Part shown: positions 30,537 to 38,900 of the stretch, one piece after another
Layout of the letters: the number at the start of each line of letters is the position of its first letter
Numbering within the stretch: position 1 is the stretch's first letter
DNA from: a virus
Virus record (IMG/VR): IMGVR_UViG_3300033146_004961
Location: 1-40,209 of that record
Reading direction: 5' to 3' (one strand)
DNA: 40,209 nucleotides
Translations under genes and position numbers: made by a program
The notes under the pieces: model-generated
The model's input: the letters and a program-made list of their open reading frames with translations, nothing else
What the model was told of the DNA's origin: nothing
Database searches by the model: none

Positions 30537-30791
30537 TTACTTCACTGAACCATTCCTACATCCAGGATTATATTTGGATGTGCAAATTAATCCTGATTTC
30601 CTATTAGGAAAGAAGTTGCAATACCCTGCCGATGTTACACCATTCCAGATAAACAACGTACAATCCCTACACTGCTTGGGAAATACACCGTCGACCTTTT
30701 CAATTTTGACTTTCTTATGAGGTGTTACTGGTTCAACTTCTTTCTCTACCTTCTTCTTTTGGACTTCTGGTTCTTCAGTGATTCCTTTCAT
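30537..30791 (-). CDS. Small Cys-rich protein with charged N-terminus, 84 residues
   Basis: The N-terminal half is Lys/Glu-rich and probably disordered (EPEVQKKKVEKEVEPVTP). The C-terminal half has five Cys: CRDCTLF, GYCNFFP, LICTSKY and PGCRNG, which could form a small zinc or iron-sulfur site. I know no family for it. The start overlaps the preceding gene's stop by ATGA, and AGGGGAA lies upstream, so it is the last gene of the three-gene minus-strand operon with the zincin and exonuclease. Confidence 0.72.
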   Translation of the reverse strand: MKGITEEPEVQKKKVEKEVEPVTPHKKVKIEKVDGVFPKQCRDCTLFIWNGVTSAGYCNFFPNRKSGLICTSKYNPGCRNGSVK

Positions 30792-31255
30792 ATAATTTCC
30801 CCTCTGAAATATTGATTGTATAGTGCTTTTCCATGTTCATCTGCATCCAATTCCCATGGACAAGGTTGAATACCTGTTACAATTTCTGATAATTCTTGGT
30901 ATGTATATTTAATCCCCTTGTAGCATAACAAGTAATTGTCTTCTGGAATTATAATATATTCATTATTGATCATTTGATGGACATGGGCAAATTCATGGCA
31001 TAATACCCGTTGAAACCATTTGATATACATGTGTTCTTTGGTAATGAAACTATCCACAAATATATGAACCTCAATGGGTGTAGAATAAGATGTAATCCCT
31101 TTCTTTCCTCTCAGCTTATCAAGTGGATACATCGATATAGATACGATGATATCCTGGGAAATCCCTTGATATAAAACATCACAAGATTGATGAACTTCTT
31201 CTACCAGATTATCCCATAGAGCAATACCTTGTACTTCATTTTTAAAGATTAACAT
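30788..31255 (-). CDS. Putative zinc metallopeptidase-like protein (HEFAH motif), 155 residues
   Basis: The motif CHEFAHVHQM places a zincin-type HExxH at residues 87-91. A Glu-rich segment downstream (WELDADEHG, 134-142) could supply the third zinc ligand. The layout resembles small SprT-like or minimal zincin proteins, but no family is certain. The protein could be a peptidase acting on a host or phage target, or an inactive metal-binding fold. ATG 31255 was chosen because AAGGAAAA lies just upstream; a longer frame from 31309 would overlap the exonuclease coding end. It is second in the operon. Confidence 0.7.
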   Translation of the reverse strand: MLIFKNEVQGIALWDNLVEEVHQSCDVLYQGISQDIIVSISMYPLDKLRGKKGITSYSTPIEVHIFVDSFITKEHMYIKWFQRVLCHEFAHVHQMINNEYIIIPEDNYLLCYKGIKYTYQELSEIVTGIQPCPWELDADEHGKALYNQYFRGEII

Positions 31256-31274
31256 GATTTTCCTTTCTTGAAAT

Positions 31275-31901
31275 TCACACAGGAACGTAATTTTCAGATT
31301 CAAGTTCAATCATACCGATATCAGACATGGCTTTCTGAAGCCTTAGAAAATCAAGTACACAGTCATGTGTAGGGTGGTGATACACCATCTCTTGAAAATC
31401 ATTAGGTGATATCCCTGCGTATCTATCGGTACCAGTCAAATGCATCCCAGTCACGATGTCAAGATATTTTTTGTAGTTAAAGACTTGCTTTAGATTCAAT
31501 GTATCCTGGACGTGATTGATCTTGTTCTTTTCAAATCCAACTGACCTACTCCAAACCCATATCTTCTGTGGATCAATCCCGAGTCCAGAGATGTAATCCA
31601 GCATTACGTCAGACATTGTTTTGATAGAGACATCCCTTTGTTTGTCTGGATAATAAGAGAGGATCTTTACAGACTCTTCTTGCTCAGTCCACCATTGTAT
31701 TGTGTCTGCAGTCGCAGCTCTCCCTAATCGTTTTTGCTCCAGGGCATCAAACTTCACAAATAGTGATTTGTCGAGTAATCCTTTAAAAGTTGTTTTGGTG
31801 TTCAAGTTGGCTACAACCATGCCCAAAGACAAAATGATTGCATCGTCGTAAAGTGATAGTGTTTCAAGGTCAATAATTGCTACATTATAGCCTGCTGCCA
31901 T
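31275..31901 (-). CDS. DexA-like DEDDh 3'-5' exonuclease
   Basis: This is a candidate exonuclease or exoribonuclease related to T4 DexA and the Rv2179c-type family. The 208-residue product (T4 DexA is about 227) starts with the catalytic block IIDLETLS (Asp11, Glu13). A central VWSRSVGFEKN region follows, and the DEDDh end motif is HHPTHD, with His175 and Asp180. These fit the family's active-site residues. AAGGAG precedes the ATG, and a minus-strand TTGACA promoter lies about 120 bp upstream. It leads the three-gene operon. Confidence 0.85.
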   Translation of the reverse strand: MAAGYNVAIIDLETLSLYDDAIILSLGMVVANLNTKTTFKGLLDKSLFVKFDALEQKRLGRAATADTIQWWTEQEESVKILSYYPDKQRDVSIKTMSDVMLDYISGLGIDPQKIWVWSRSVGFEKNKINHVQDTLNLKQVFNYKKYLDIVTGMHLTGTDRYAGISPNDFQEMVYHHPTHDCVLDFLRLQKAMSDIGMIELESENYVPV

Positions 31902-31930
31902 ATGAAATTCTCCTTGTTAAATTGGTATGA

Positions 31931-31981
31931 AAAAACTAAAATCATTTCCCTACAAAACAGAAAATTAAGTGCTTGAAATGA
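31931..31981 (+). repeat. 51-bp direct repeat, copy 1
   Basis: An exact copy of 32197-32247, including TTTCCCTACAAAACAG. It lies between the DexA-like start and its promoter, so it would be in that operon's 5' leader. Confidence 0.9.
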
Positions 31982-32020
31982 CTACATTTGCTCTGTTTTC
32001 TAATTTTTCCTATTTTTCTG

Positions 32021-32049
32021 ATCATAGCTTGTATTTTTGGCTTTGTCAA
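32021..32049 (-). promoter_or_regulatory. Sigma-70-type promoter for the DexA-zincin operon
   Basis: On the minus strand, TTGACA (32044-32049), 17-bp spacer, TATGAT (32021-32026). The -35 context TCTTGACAAAGCCAAAA matches the rIIB promoter. Confidence 0.8.
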
Positions 32050-32063
32050 GACAAATCTGACTG

Positions 32064-32108
32064 ACTTGAAAATTTACTTGAAAATTTACCTCAAAATCAC
32101 TCAAAATC
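32064..32108. repeat. Short A/T-rich tandem repeats upstream of the DexA promoter
   Basis: ACTTGAAAATTT occurs twice in tandem (32064-32087), followed by related ACCTCAAAATC and ACTCAAAATC units. These lie just upstream (minus strand) of the -35 box and could act as an UP-like element or protein-binding array. The rest of 31902-32277 shows no gene. Confidence 0.45.
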
Positions 32109-32196
32109 ATCTGTTTTTCATGCAATCATTGATGTATATTGTATCAGATGTAAATCAAAGCCAAAAACCTCTTCAAATCCTGCTCTCAAACCCCAG

Positions 32197-32247
32197 AAAA
32201 ACTAAAATCATTTCCCTACAAAACAGAAAATTAAGTGCTTGAAATGA
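32197..32247 (+). repeat. 51-bp direct repeat, copy 2
   Basis: Exact copy of 31931-31981, 266 bp apart in the same orientation, just beyond the 3' end of the 32278-33018 gene. Confidence 0.9.
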
Positions 32248-32277
32248 TTAGACAACTACGATTTTCAGGTTTTGGCC

Positions 32278-33018
32278 TTATTTCCATGCTGCAGCGTTGT
32301 TTGCAGCTCCAGTTTCAGACTTCCAGGCAGCAAGCGGTAGAGATACTACAATTTCCCACGAAGGGGCTGGAATCTCAATAAATGAATTGGTAATATGGTC
32401 CATTCGATAACCATGAACTACCTTATCTGCAATTGATGATCGTGTTACTGCATTAATGACATCCCATGATAACTTCAATTTGTCATTGGGTCTATATTTC
32501 TTGGATGTCTTTATCTTCAATAGCTCCAGGAGGAACTTATATCTGATTGCAGGTGGGAGGTAATGCATATTCACACCCTGAAGAATAGTATTACCTGCTT
32601 TACTGGTATAATAATTGAATGGGAATATTAGTGGATTGATATCCCATAAAGGTAATGTCTTCCGATGTACTGCATCTGCATATCCGAATAAGTACATTTT
32701 ACCAATTTTGGGATTCATCATCTGTTTATACTTGGATCCATACATTTTCTTCAACAAGCTTGCAGATGATTTTGAATCCTTAGAAATTCGTCGTTGAAAC
32801 CACTTTGCAGATTCAGCTGTATGTCGCCTGGCCATTGATGGTACTTTCTGGCTGAGTCTATATTTTGCAATATAATTCTTGATGACATCTGGTTCATTCA
32901 ATTCTCCTTTTGATAGGAATTGAAATCCAGCCCCATGCTTAATTGACTTTAGGTATTTTGGCCCCTGAAATAGTTCTGGATGTGTTTTTGGAGTCACGTC
33001 TTTTTGAATTTTAGCCAT
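32278..33018 (-). CDS. Conserved T4-like virion protein, possibly DNA end protector or baseplate component
   Basis: This 246-residue protein has a block I associate with a conserved structural protein of T4-like phages: GKMYLFGYADAVHRKTLPLW, then DINPLIFPFNYYTS and GVNMHYLPPAIRYKFLLEL. I cannot settle which T4 gene it matches. The C-terminus is Ala/Trp-containing (PLAAWKSETGAANN). Basic residues are abundant in the N-terminal half (RRHTAESAKWFQRRISK), suiting DNA contact. AGGAT lies before the ATG. It is divergent from the gp54-like gene. Confidence 0.6.
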   Translation of the reverse strand: MAKIQKDVTPKTHPELFQGPKYLKSIKHGAGFQFLSKGELNEPDVIKNYIAKYRLSQKVPSMARRHTAESAKWFQRRISKDSKSSASLLKKMYGSKYKQMMNPKIGKMYLFGYADAVHRKTLPLWDINPLIFPFNYYTSKAGNTILQGVNMHYLPPAIRYKFLLELLKIKTSKKYRPNDKLKLSWDVINAVTRSSIADKVVHGYRMDHITNSFIEIPAPSWEIVVSLPLAAWKSETGAANNAAAWK

Positions 33019-33051
33019 TTGGAATCATCCTATATTTTTTTATGTAATCAA

Positions 33052-33064
33052 ATCAACTACTTAC
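33052..33064. repeat. 13-bp inverted repeat, left arm (divergent intergenic region)
   Basis: ATCAACTACTTAC here is the reverse complement of GTAAGTAGTTGAT at 33108-33120. The second arm lies inside copy B of the 79-bp repeat. Confidence 0.75.
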
Positions 33065-33069
33065 AAAGG

Positions 33070-33148
33070 CCAAAATGGTTGTATTGAGTGAACCCTCACG
33101 TAGTTTGGTAAGTAGTTGATATGACTGGTTTATTTGAAGGGTCAAATT
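33070..33148 (-). repeat. 79-bp dispersed inverted repeat, copy B
   Basis: The minus strand reproduces 14112-14190 with one mismatch. It lies in the intergenic region between the divergent 32278-33018 and gp54-like genes. Confidence 0.9.
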
Positions 33149-33172
33149 GGATCTCTATTTCATCAAAACTTC

Positions 33173-33180
33173 TTTAAATA
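33173..33180 (+). promoter_or_regulatory. Late-promoter-like TTTAAATA motif before the gp54-like gene
   Basis: TTTAAATA lies 39-46 bp before the ATG at 33219, next to the dispersed repeat. Confidence 0.5.
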
Positions 33181-33218
33181 GACTAAATATATTTAAACTT
33201 TTCCAAAGGAATTTCAAT

Positions 33219-34175
33219 ATGAATGATATCAAAAAATTTATTGCTCACATAGGAACCAATGGCATTACTAAGCAGAATCAATTTACAGTGACATTTAGTA
33301 TTCCTCCATTGGTATTAGATAAATTGAGTACAAGTGATGCATCTGAAGTCTTGAATCTTATGTGTACCAATTTTGATTTTCCTGGTTCAAATTTGGATTC
33401 CCAGACAATTACAACCAGTGGACATCATCATAAATCTGGGTATTTAACCAATTATACAGATATTGACTTTACTTTCTATTTGTCCAGGAATATGTCAGAG
33501 AAAGTGGTATTTGAGACTTGGCTTGCAGTTATTCAGAATAAAGAATCTAAGTCTATGAATTACACTGATGATTATAGCGTGGATATGCAAGTACAAACTT
33601 ATATACAATCAGTATCTGAATCCCCAGACACTTATGATATAACACTGATTAAAGCCTATCCAGTAGTAATTGCTCCTATAAGTATGGATAAAACTTCAAA
33701 CAACTCATTCAGCACATTAACAGTATCCATGACTTATGAATCTATCACAGATACTAAAGCCCTAAGTAATTTTACAAACAAAGAAAATCCCGTGATATTA
33801 GCATCAGAGAGCAATATCACGGGAGCTTATACAGAAGAATATACTAAACTTGAAGTACCTTTCAATATGATTGAGAATGCCGGGAATGGAGTAAATGTCG
33901 ATAATAGACAAATAAAGAAGTCAATCGCAGAAGTAGATGAAATTTTTGATGAAGTTGATAAAGCCATGACTGATATTTCAGGAGAGGCAAGAAATATATA
34001 TTTATTGATAAAGGATAACATAAAGAGACTGGCCAAAGAAGGAAAGCCCATGACTGCAGCGATCAAAGATATTGAAGTCATGATAGAAACAAATCCTAAA
34101 TTACTAACAACTGATGTCAAGTTGTTAAAATCTCTCATGAATGAAATCAAAGGTGATATTGATGGAATACTTTAA
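33219..34175 (+). CDS. 54: gp54-like baseplate tail-tube junction protein
   Basis: In T4, gp54 forms the ring that starts tail-tube polymerisation. The 318-residue product (T4 gp54 is 320) has a tail-tube-like core: TVTFSIPPLVLDK, then LMCTNFDFPGSNL and an FTFYLSRNMSEKVVFETWL segment, with IKAYPVVIAPISMD and a TVSMTYESI end. The C-terminal region (about 240-318) is helical. ATG 33219 with AAAGGA upstream was preferred to an earlier ATG at 33147 that overlaps the dispersed repeat. The gp53-like gene overlaps its 3' end by 14 bp, and the gp27-like gene follows on the opposite strand. Confidence 0.78.
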   Translation: MNDIKKFIAHIGTNGITKQNQFTVTFSIPPLVLDKLSTSDASEVLNLMCTNFDFPGSNLDSQTITTSGHHHKSGYLTNYTDIDFTFYLSRNMSEKVVFETWLAVIQNKESKSMNYTDDYSVDMQVQTYIQSVSESPDTYDITLIKAYPVVIAPISMDKTSNNSFSTLTVSMTYESITDTKALSNFTNKENPVILASESNITGAYTEEYTKLEVPFNMIENAGNGVNVDNRQIKKSIAEVDEIFDEVDKAMTDISGEARNIYLLIKDNIKRLAKEGKPMTAAIKDIEVMIETNPKLLTTDVKLLKSLMNEIKGDIDGIL

Positions 34176-34743
34176 ATTTTTTCCCAATGAATTTTTTTCT
34201 CTTCCAGGTAATAATGTAAACAATTTCAATATGACTAACATTTATAGGGCAATCACAGTTCCTGATGAAGTCAAAAATAATACTTCTGCCACATTTGATT
34301 ACTTAAACGTCAATGTATTATCCCCCGATGAGATATCCAGGAGATTATACGATGATGTCAAATATTGGTGGGTAATTATGCATCTAAATGATATTACCAA
34401 TATGAACGAAGACTGGCCCATTGACTCGACTATCCTTGAGAAATATATTGAAGCCCATTATCACTGGTGTGACCCATGGGAACAAATTGCATACTATTTA
34501 ACTGATAGTGGTATTAAAACTGATATTAGAGCAATGCAGATATTGGGTGAATATTCACAGGATGAGCCTTCTGAAAACATTATTCAGAGATATTCATTAA
34601 CACCTATAAGCCTCATGGCACACTATCAACATGAAAATGATAAGAAGAAATCAATTCTATTGATTGGTGATGATTATATCCATTATTATGATGATGTTTT
34701 GCAAACAATTTTTGAAAGTCTCTCATTGAATCGGAATATGTAA
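34162..34743 (+). CDS. 53: gp53-like baseplate wedge protein
   Basis: T4 gp53 (196 residues) joins neighbouring baseplate wedges around the hub. This 193-residue product has the family pattern: MEYFKFFPNEFFSLPGN, then MTNIYRAITVP, LSPDEISRRLYDDVKYWWVI and MHLNDITNMNEDWPI. The last two match the YGNPQLYWVLLMCND-type block of gp53. No extra domain is present. ATG 34162, preceded by AAAGGTG, overlaps the gp54-like end. Its own end overlaps the convergent gp27-like gene by 21 bp, an unusually tight convergent junction without a terminator. Confidence 0.78.
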   Translation: MEYFKFFPNEFFSLPGNNVNNFNMTNIYRAITVPDEVKNNTSATFDYLNVNVLSPDEISRRLYDDVKYWWVIMHLNDITNMNEDWPIDSTILEKYIEAHYHWCDPWEQIAYYLTDSGIKTDIRAMQILGEYSQDEPSENIIQRYSLTPISLMAHYQHENDKKKSILLIGDDYIHYYDDVLQTIFESLSLNRNM

Positions 34744-35889
34744 ACTATCCTTGAACATCTCACATGTGCAATTGTAGTCTTCTATATCCAAAGTATGCCT
34801 AATTGAACTAATGAGGAAATTCCCATATAGATAAGGTTCCAGGCCATCACCTGTCTTCTTCTGTAATCGTGGAATCCTAAATGTAAGTATATCCCCAGAC
34901 CTAAACTTTTCTGCATCTCCATTAATGGTCATTTTTGTAGTTACTTGGTCCATGATGTTCATAAGGTGATGCTTTGTGAAAGTATTAATATGTGACTGAT
35001 CGATCTGCCAGGTTCTGAATGTTCTCTTCATATTCTCATTATCAAAGGGTACCTTTACTTTATCCATTCTGGTAGAGATAGAGCTATAATCCTGGTCCAA
35101 GGTAGTAATTTCTTTCTTTGTAATATCAAATTCTGTTATGTGTTGACCATATACCCCATATTGCATATTCAATTTATTGAATAGTTCTCCATATCCATAT
35201 TCATCAACATTGTTATATTTATCAACAGAATCAATATTCTTGGGTTCATATGAAATGATTGCTTGATTCTCTTTGGTGACATATAGGGCATCAAGTGATT
35301 TGAGGATATATCCATCCAAAGTTTCAAAGAAGAGAAATGGACTCTGGGCATCACCTCCACACATTCTTGAAAGACACCACTGAATAATTTCAAATGGAGA
35401 CCAATTAGGTGAAATAAAATCACCATGATATAAACCAGCAACAATGTCAATCGATTTATCTGAAGCAAGTTCATTCTGTACTATGGATTGAATAATTGAG
35501 TGATAATTCCCAGTAAAAGCCTTTGAGATACTACTATTCAAATCAATCCAATTCTCTAATGTAACCATTCTAATATAAAATAGCTGTGTATTATCATTTC
35601 CAATTTCTCTATCCTGGATAGCATATACTTTGAAGGTCTTGGTAATGTATTTCTGGTCATCAAACACCCTAAACTTGATAGTGACTATCTCACCACCCAT
35701 AATAGGTAAAGCTGATATAATGCCTATAGTATCACTGACCATCATAGATGCAGTAATTGAAGATTCAAATATGCTTTCATATATATTGAATTCTTCTACC
35801 ATTGAAGTAATATCATAATTCCTACCGGTTTTTATATTTCTAATTTTGATGTACTTCAATTTGTATTCTGAATTTAATTTTTCAGTCAT
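34723..35889 (-). CDS. 27: gp27-like baseplate hub protein
   Basis: gp27 forms the trimeric hub that carries the gp5 spike. The 388-residue product (T4 gp27 is 391) shows KIRNIKTGRNYDITSMVEEF, an IYESIFESSITASMMVSD strand set, then FEIIQWCLSRM and DGDAEKF-like strands with SGDILTFRIPRLQ near the C-terminus, in keeping with the hub's paired barrel domains. Length agreement with T4 is close. AAGGGGAA precedes the ATG. It is on the minus strand while the spike gp5-like gene is over 33 kb away in this window, so the hub and spike genes are unlinked here. Confidence 0.82.
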   Translation of the reverse strand: MTEKLNSEYKLKYIKIRNIKTGRNYDITSMVEEFNIYESIFESSITASMMVSDTIGIISALPIMGGEIVTIKFRVFDDQKYITKTFKVYAIQDREIGNDNTQLFYIRMVTLENWIDLNSSISKAFTGNYHSIIQSIVQNELASDKSIDIVAGLYHGDFISPNWSPFEIIQWCLSRMCGGDAQSPFLFFETLDGYILKSLDALYVTKENQAIISYEPKNIDSVDKYNNVDEYGYGELFNKLNMQYGVYGQHITEFDITKKEITTLDQDYSSISTRMDKVKVPFDNENMKRTFRTWQIDQSHINTFTKHHLMNIMDQVTTKMTINGDAEKFRSGDILTFRIPRLQKKTGDGLEPYLYGNFLISSIRHTLDIEDYNCTCEMFKDSLHIPIQ

Positions 35890-35903
35890 TTCAGTGTTCC
35901 CCT

Positions 35904-35911
35904 TTTAAATA
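35904..35911 (+). promoter_or_regulatory. Late-promoter-like TTTAAATA motif before the tape-measure candidate
   Basis: TTTAAATA lies 24-31 bp before the ATG at 35935 in the 45-bp divergent gap with the gp27-like gene. Confidence 0.5.
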
Positions 35912-35934
35912 TTACTTAAAACGGGAGATATAAT

Positions 35935-38900
35935 ATGGGTTTACAAGATTTAACTGCACAGATGGTAGAGATGAGAAAAGATGCCAAGCAAGCAGATATA
36001 GCAGATTTATTAAAACAAGTTCTTGCCCAGAACTTTAAAGCTCAACAGAGAAAGGATGATGTTGAAATAGAGAATACAAACTTCATGCTTAATCAACTTG
36101 AAGTCATTGTAAATGAAACCAAAGGGCTTAGTGATGATAAGAAAGCAAAATACCAAGATATGATATCTGATTCTCTTGGTGAAAATAAGATTCATCAGAA
36201 ATTATTGACCAAGATGGCTAAGGGTTCTATGACCCTAATGAAAGATATGCTACCATCCTCAGATCATCTGATAGGGATGCTTTCAACTCACTCACCTCTC
36301 TTAGCACTCGGGCTTTCAACTATCAAAAATATCACTGATTCTGTCACTGACATGAGAATTGACCGAAAGAGTGAATTTGAAGAGAAAATGGAGGTACTGG
36401 ATAAGGACACTGAACTTCAGGATACTGAAAAAGAACTTCAAGATGGACAGTTCCCAGGATTCGATGGAGTCAATGATTCGCTGGAAAAGCAATTAGGCAC
36501 TCTGTCTGATCATACTGGACTTTTGGAATCAATTTCAGATACCACAATGAAGCAACTTCCTTTACTCGAAAGATTGAACAATTCAGATCCTCAAGGAGAG
36601 TCAGATAAGAATGCACCCACCATTACCAGACTGGATACCCTTAATGAATTGATCCAGGAACAAACATCTGATTCAACTGAATATCATGATCAACAAACAG
36701 CCATTTCAGAAAGACAATTCAAATTACAAGAAAGGGAAAGAGTTCTGAATGAAATGAAGCTGGCAGAGGCACAAAGGGAGTCAGGTTCTGATTCCAGTGT
36801 TGATTTATCTGCTTCAGCTGCTCCCATTGAAGAACAGAAAGGGGGTATTCTGAGTTCAATCTTTGATATGGTCATGGGTGACGGGCTGATGGCTTCTATT
36901 GTGGCTGGTATAACTGGTGGTAGTATCGGTACCATGATTTCAGGTGCTTTGATGTCAGGTGTAGGTGTGCTTGGTACAGCCATGTCAGCTATTGGAGGGG
37001 CATTAGCTACTGGAGCTGGAGTCATTACTTCATTTGTATCTGCATTTGCTGCTCCCATTGCTATTATAGCTGGTATTGGGGTAATGGTATATAAATTTTA
37101 TAAGGGATTCACGTCAGCAGCAGATAAGTTTGGTGAAGCATGTACTCTGACCGATAAGATTGCCTCTGGTATTGGGAGCATGATTGGATTCCTTGGCGAT
37201 ATAGTAGAAACAGTGACCAATTTCTTGTTATCTCCCTTTGATATCGAATTTGATTTTGCAGATGATATTGATATGTTTGTATCTAATATATCTAAAGGGT
37301 TATTTGATATACTCAAGAATCCTTTGGATGCATTGGAAAAAGTAGTAGATTTCAGTAAAGATATGATTGGAAATGGCATTGAGAAAATAAAGAACATCGG
37401 GGAATCTCTATTTTCCCCTATTACTGATATGTTTGATATAATACTATCTCAGTTGAATATGGTTCGTGATTTTATGATTGATAGTGCGATCAGTGTAGTA
37501 TCTAAGATTCCATTTATAGGGAAGAAGGCTGCCGAGAATCTTAAGGCTATGAAGAGTGTAAAACCCCTTGAAATTGAACCAAGCATCAATGAAAAAGAAC
37601 AAACAGTATCACGTACAAATACCAAGCTCAATGAATCTGAAACCAAGTCTGCAAAGAATAAATATAGGTTGACTGAGAATGAAGTATCTACAAATACCAA
37701 GCTCAATGAATCTGAAACCAAGTCTGCGAATGAAGTATCTACAAATACCAAGCTCAATGAATCTGAAACCAAGTCTGCACAGGCTGAATATGCCTCCATT
37801 AAGCAGGTTCAGAGTCAAGGACAAGTAAGCACTAATGAAGATTCCAAATCAACCTTAAACAGAGAAATAAATGATTCTACAGAATTGAAGCAATCTACAC
37901 AGTCTGATAATTTTGAGTCTTCTCAGAAGGAATCTACCACATCATTAACAAGTGATAACTCATCTTCATCTTCATCTATGAGTAGAGAATCAAATACTTC
38001 TCAATCTGATAGGCAGTCAAATGATACTACAACTGATTCACGTCAAGAGTCAAAGCATATAGAGAAACAAACATCAATGGTTTCAGATTCACGATTGGAA
38101 GCAATCAATACATCTATCCAGGCAAACCAACGTGATCTATCATCTAACACTACAAAAATGTTATCTGATAATAAATCTTCAGAGATAGAATCAATGAAGA
38201 AAATAAGTGATTCTATCTTACAATCCGATCAACGATCAGAAGCAATTACTAAGAGCAAGGAAAACTCAAAAGAATTTAAAGAACGTTCTTCTACTTTAAA
38301 ATCTATTGAAACTGATTCAGTTTTGGAGGTTGCTGCAGAAGGTGATACGATTGAGAATGTCATTGCAGCAGATAACATTGATATTAATGAATTGGCAGTT
38401 AATATTATATCAAATGAAGGGGGATCAGTAGGAAGTCCAGGAAGTGCTGGTACTGCTGGTTCAAGTCAAATAGTGGGAAGTAAACCACGTAAATCATCAA
38501 GTAGTGATAAAACAGGCAGTAAGGGTGCCTCAGTTGGAAATAAACCAGAGAATGAATCTGCATCTTTTGTTTCCAAGACATCTTCTCATACTGATGATGT
38601 TTCGACTGGGATTGATACAAGTGAACATACATCATCTACTGCAACTAAATTACTAAATGGAAATATTACTCAAAATAATGATACTGTTACTACTGAACAT
38701 GATTCTGAATTGATAAAGCATATTGAAAATATCAACACAAATGATAATGAATTGGCTATCATGAAAAATCAATTAATCAATGAAAAAACTACCAGGGAAA
38801 AGACATTCAACAATTTCGTTGCAGGACCAGATTCAAAGACTATGATTAATTCAAAAATTATGGAGTCTGAAAAGAATATTGCATCTGCAAAAGCAGAAAA

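Noticed and set aside
31988-32242. 84-residue open frame on the plus strand in the DexA promoter region
   Set aside because: It crosses the minus-strand promoter, short tandem repeats and the 51-bp repeat, and is an A/T-driven low-complexity frame without a ribosome site.
32278-33018. Firm naming of this protein as T4 gp2 (DNA end protector)
   Set aside because: The conserved block is familiar from T4-like phages, but I cannot tie it securely to one T4 gene without a search, so only a hedged call was given.
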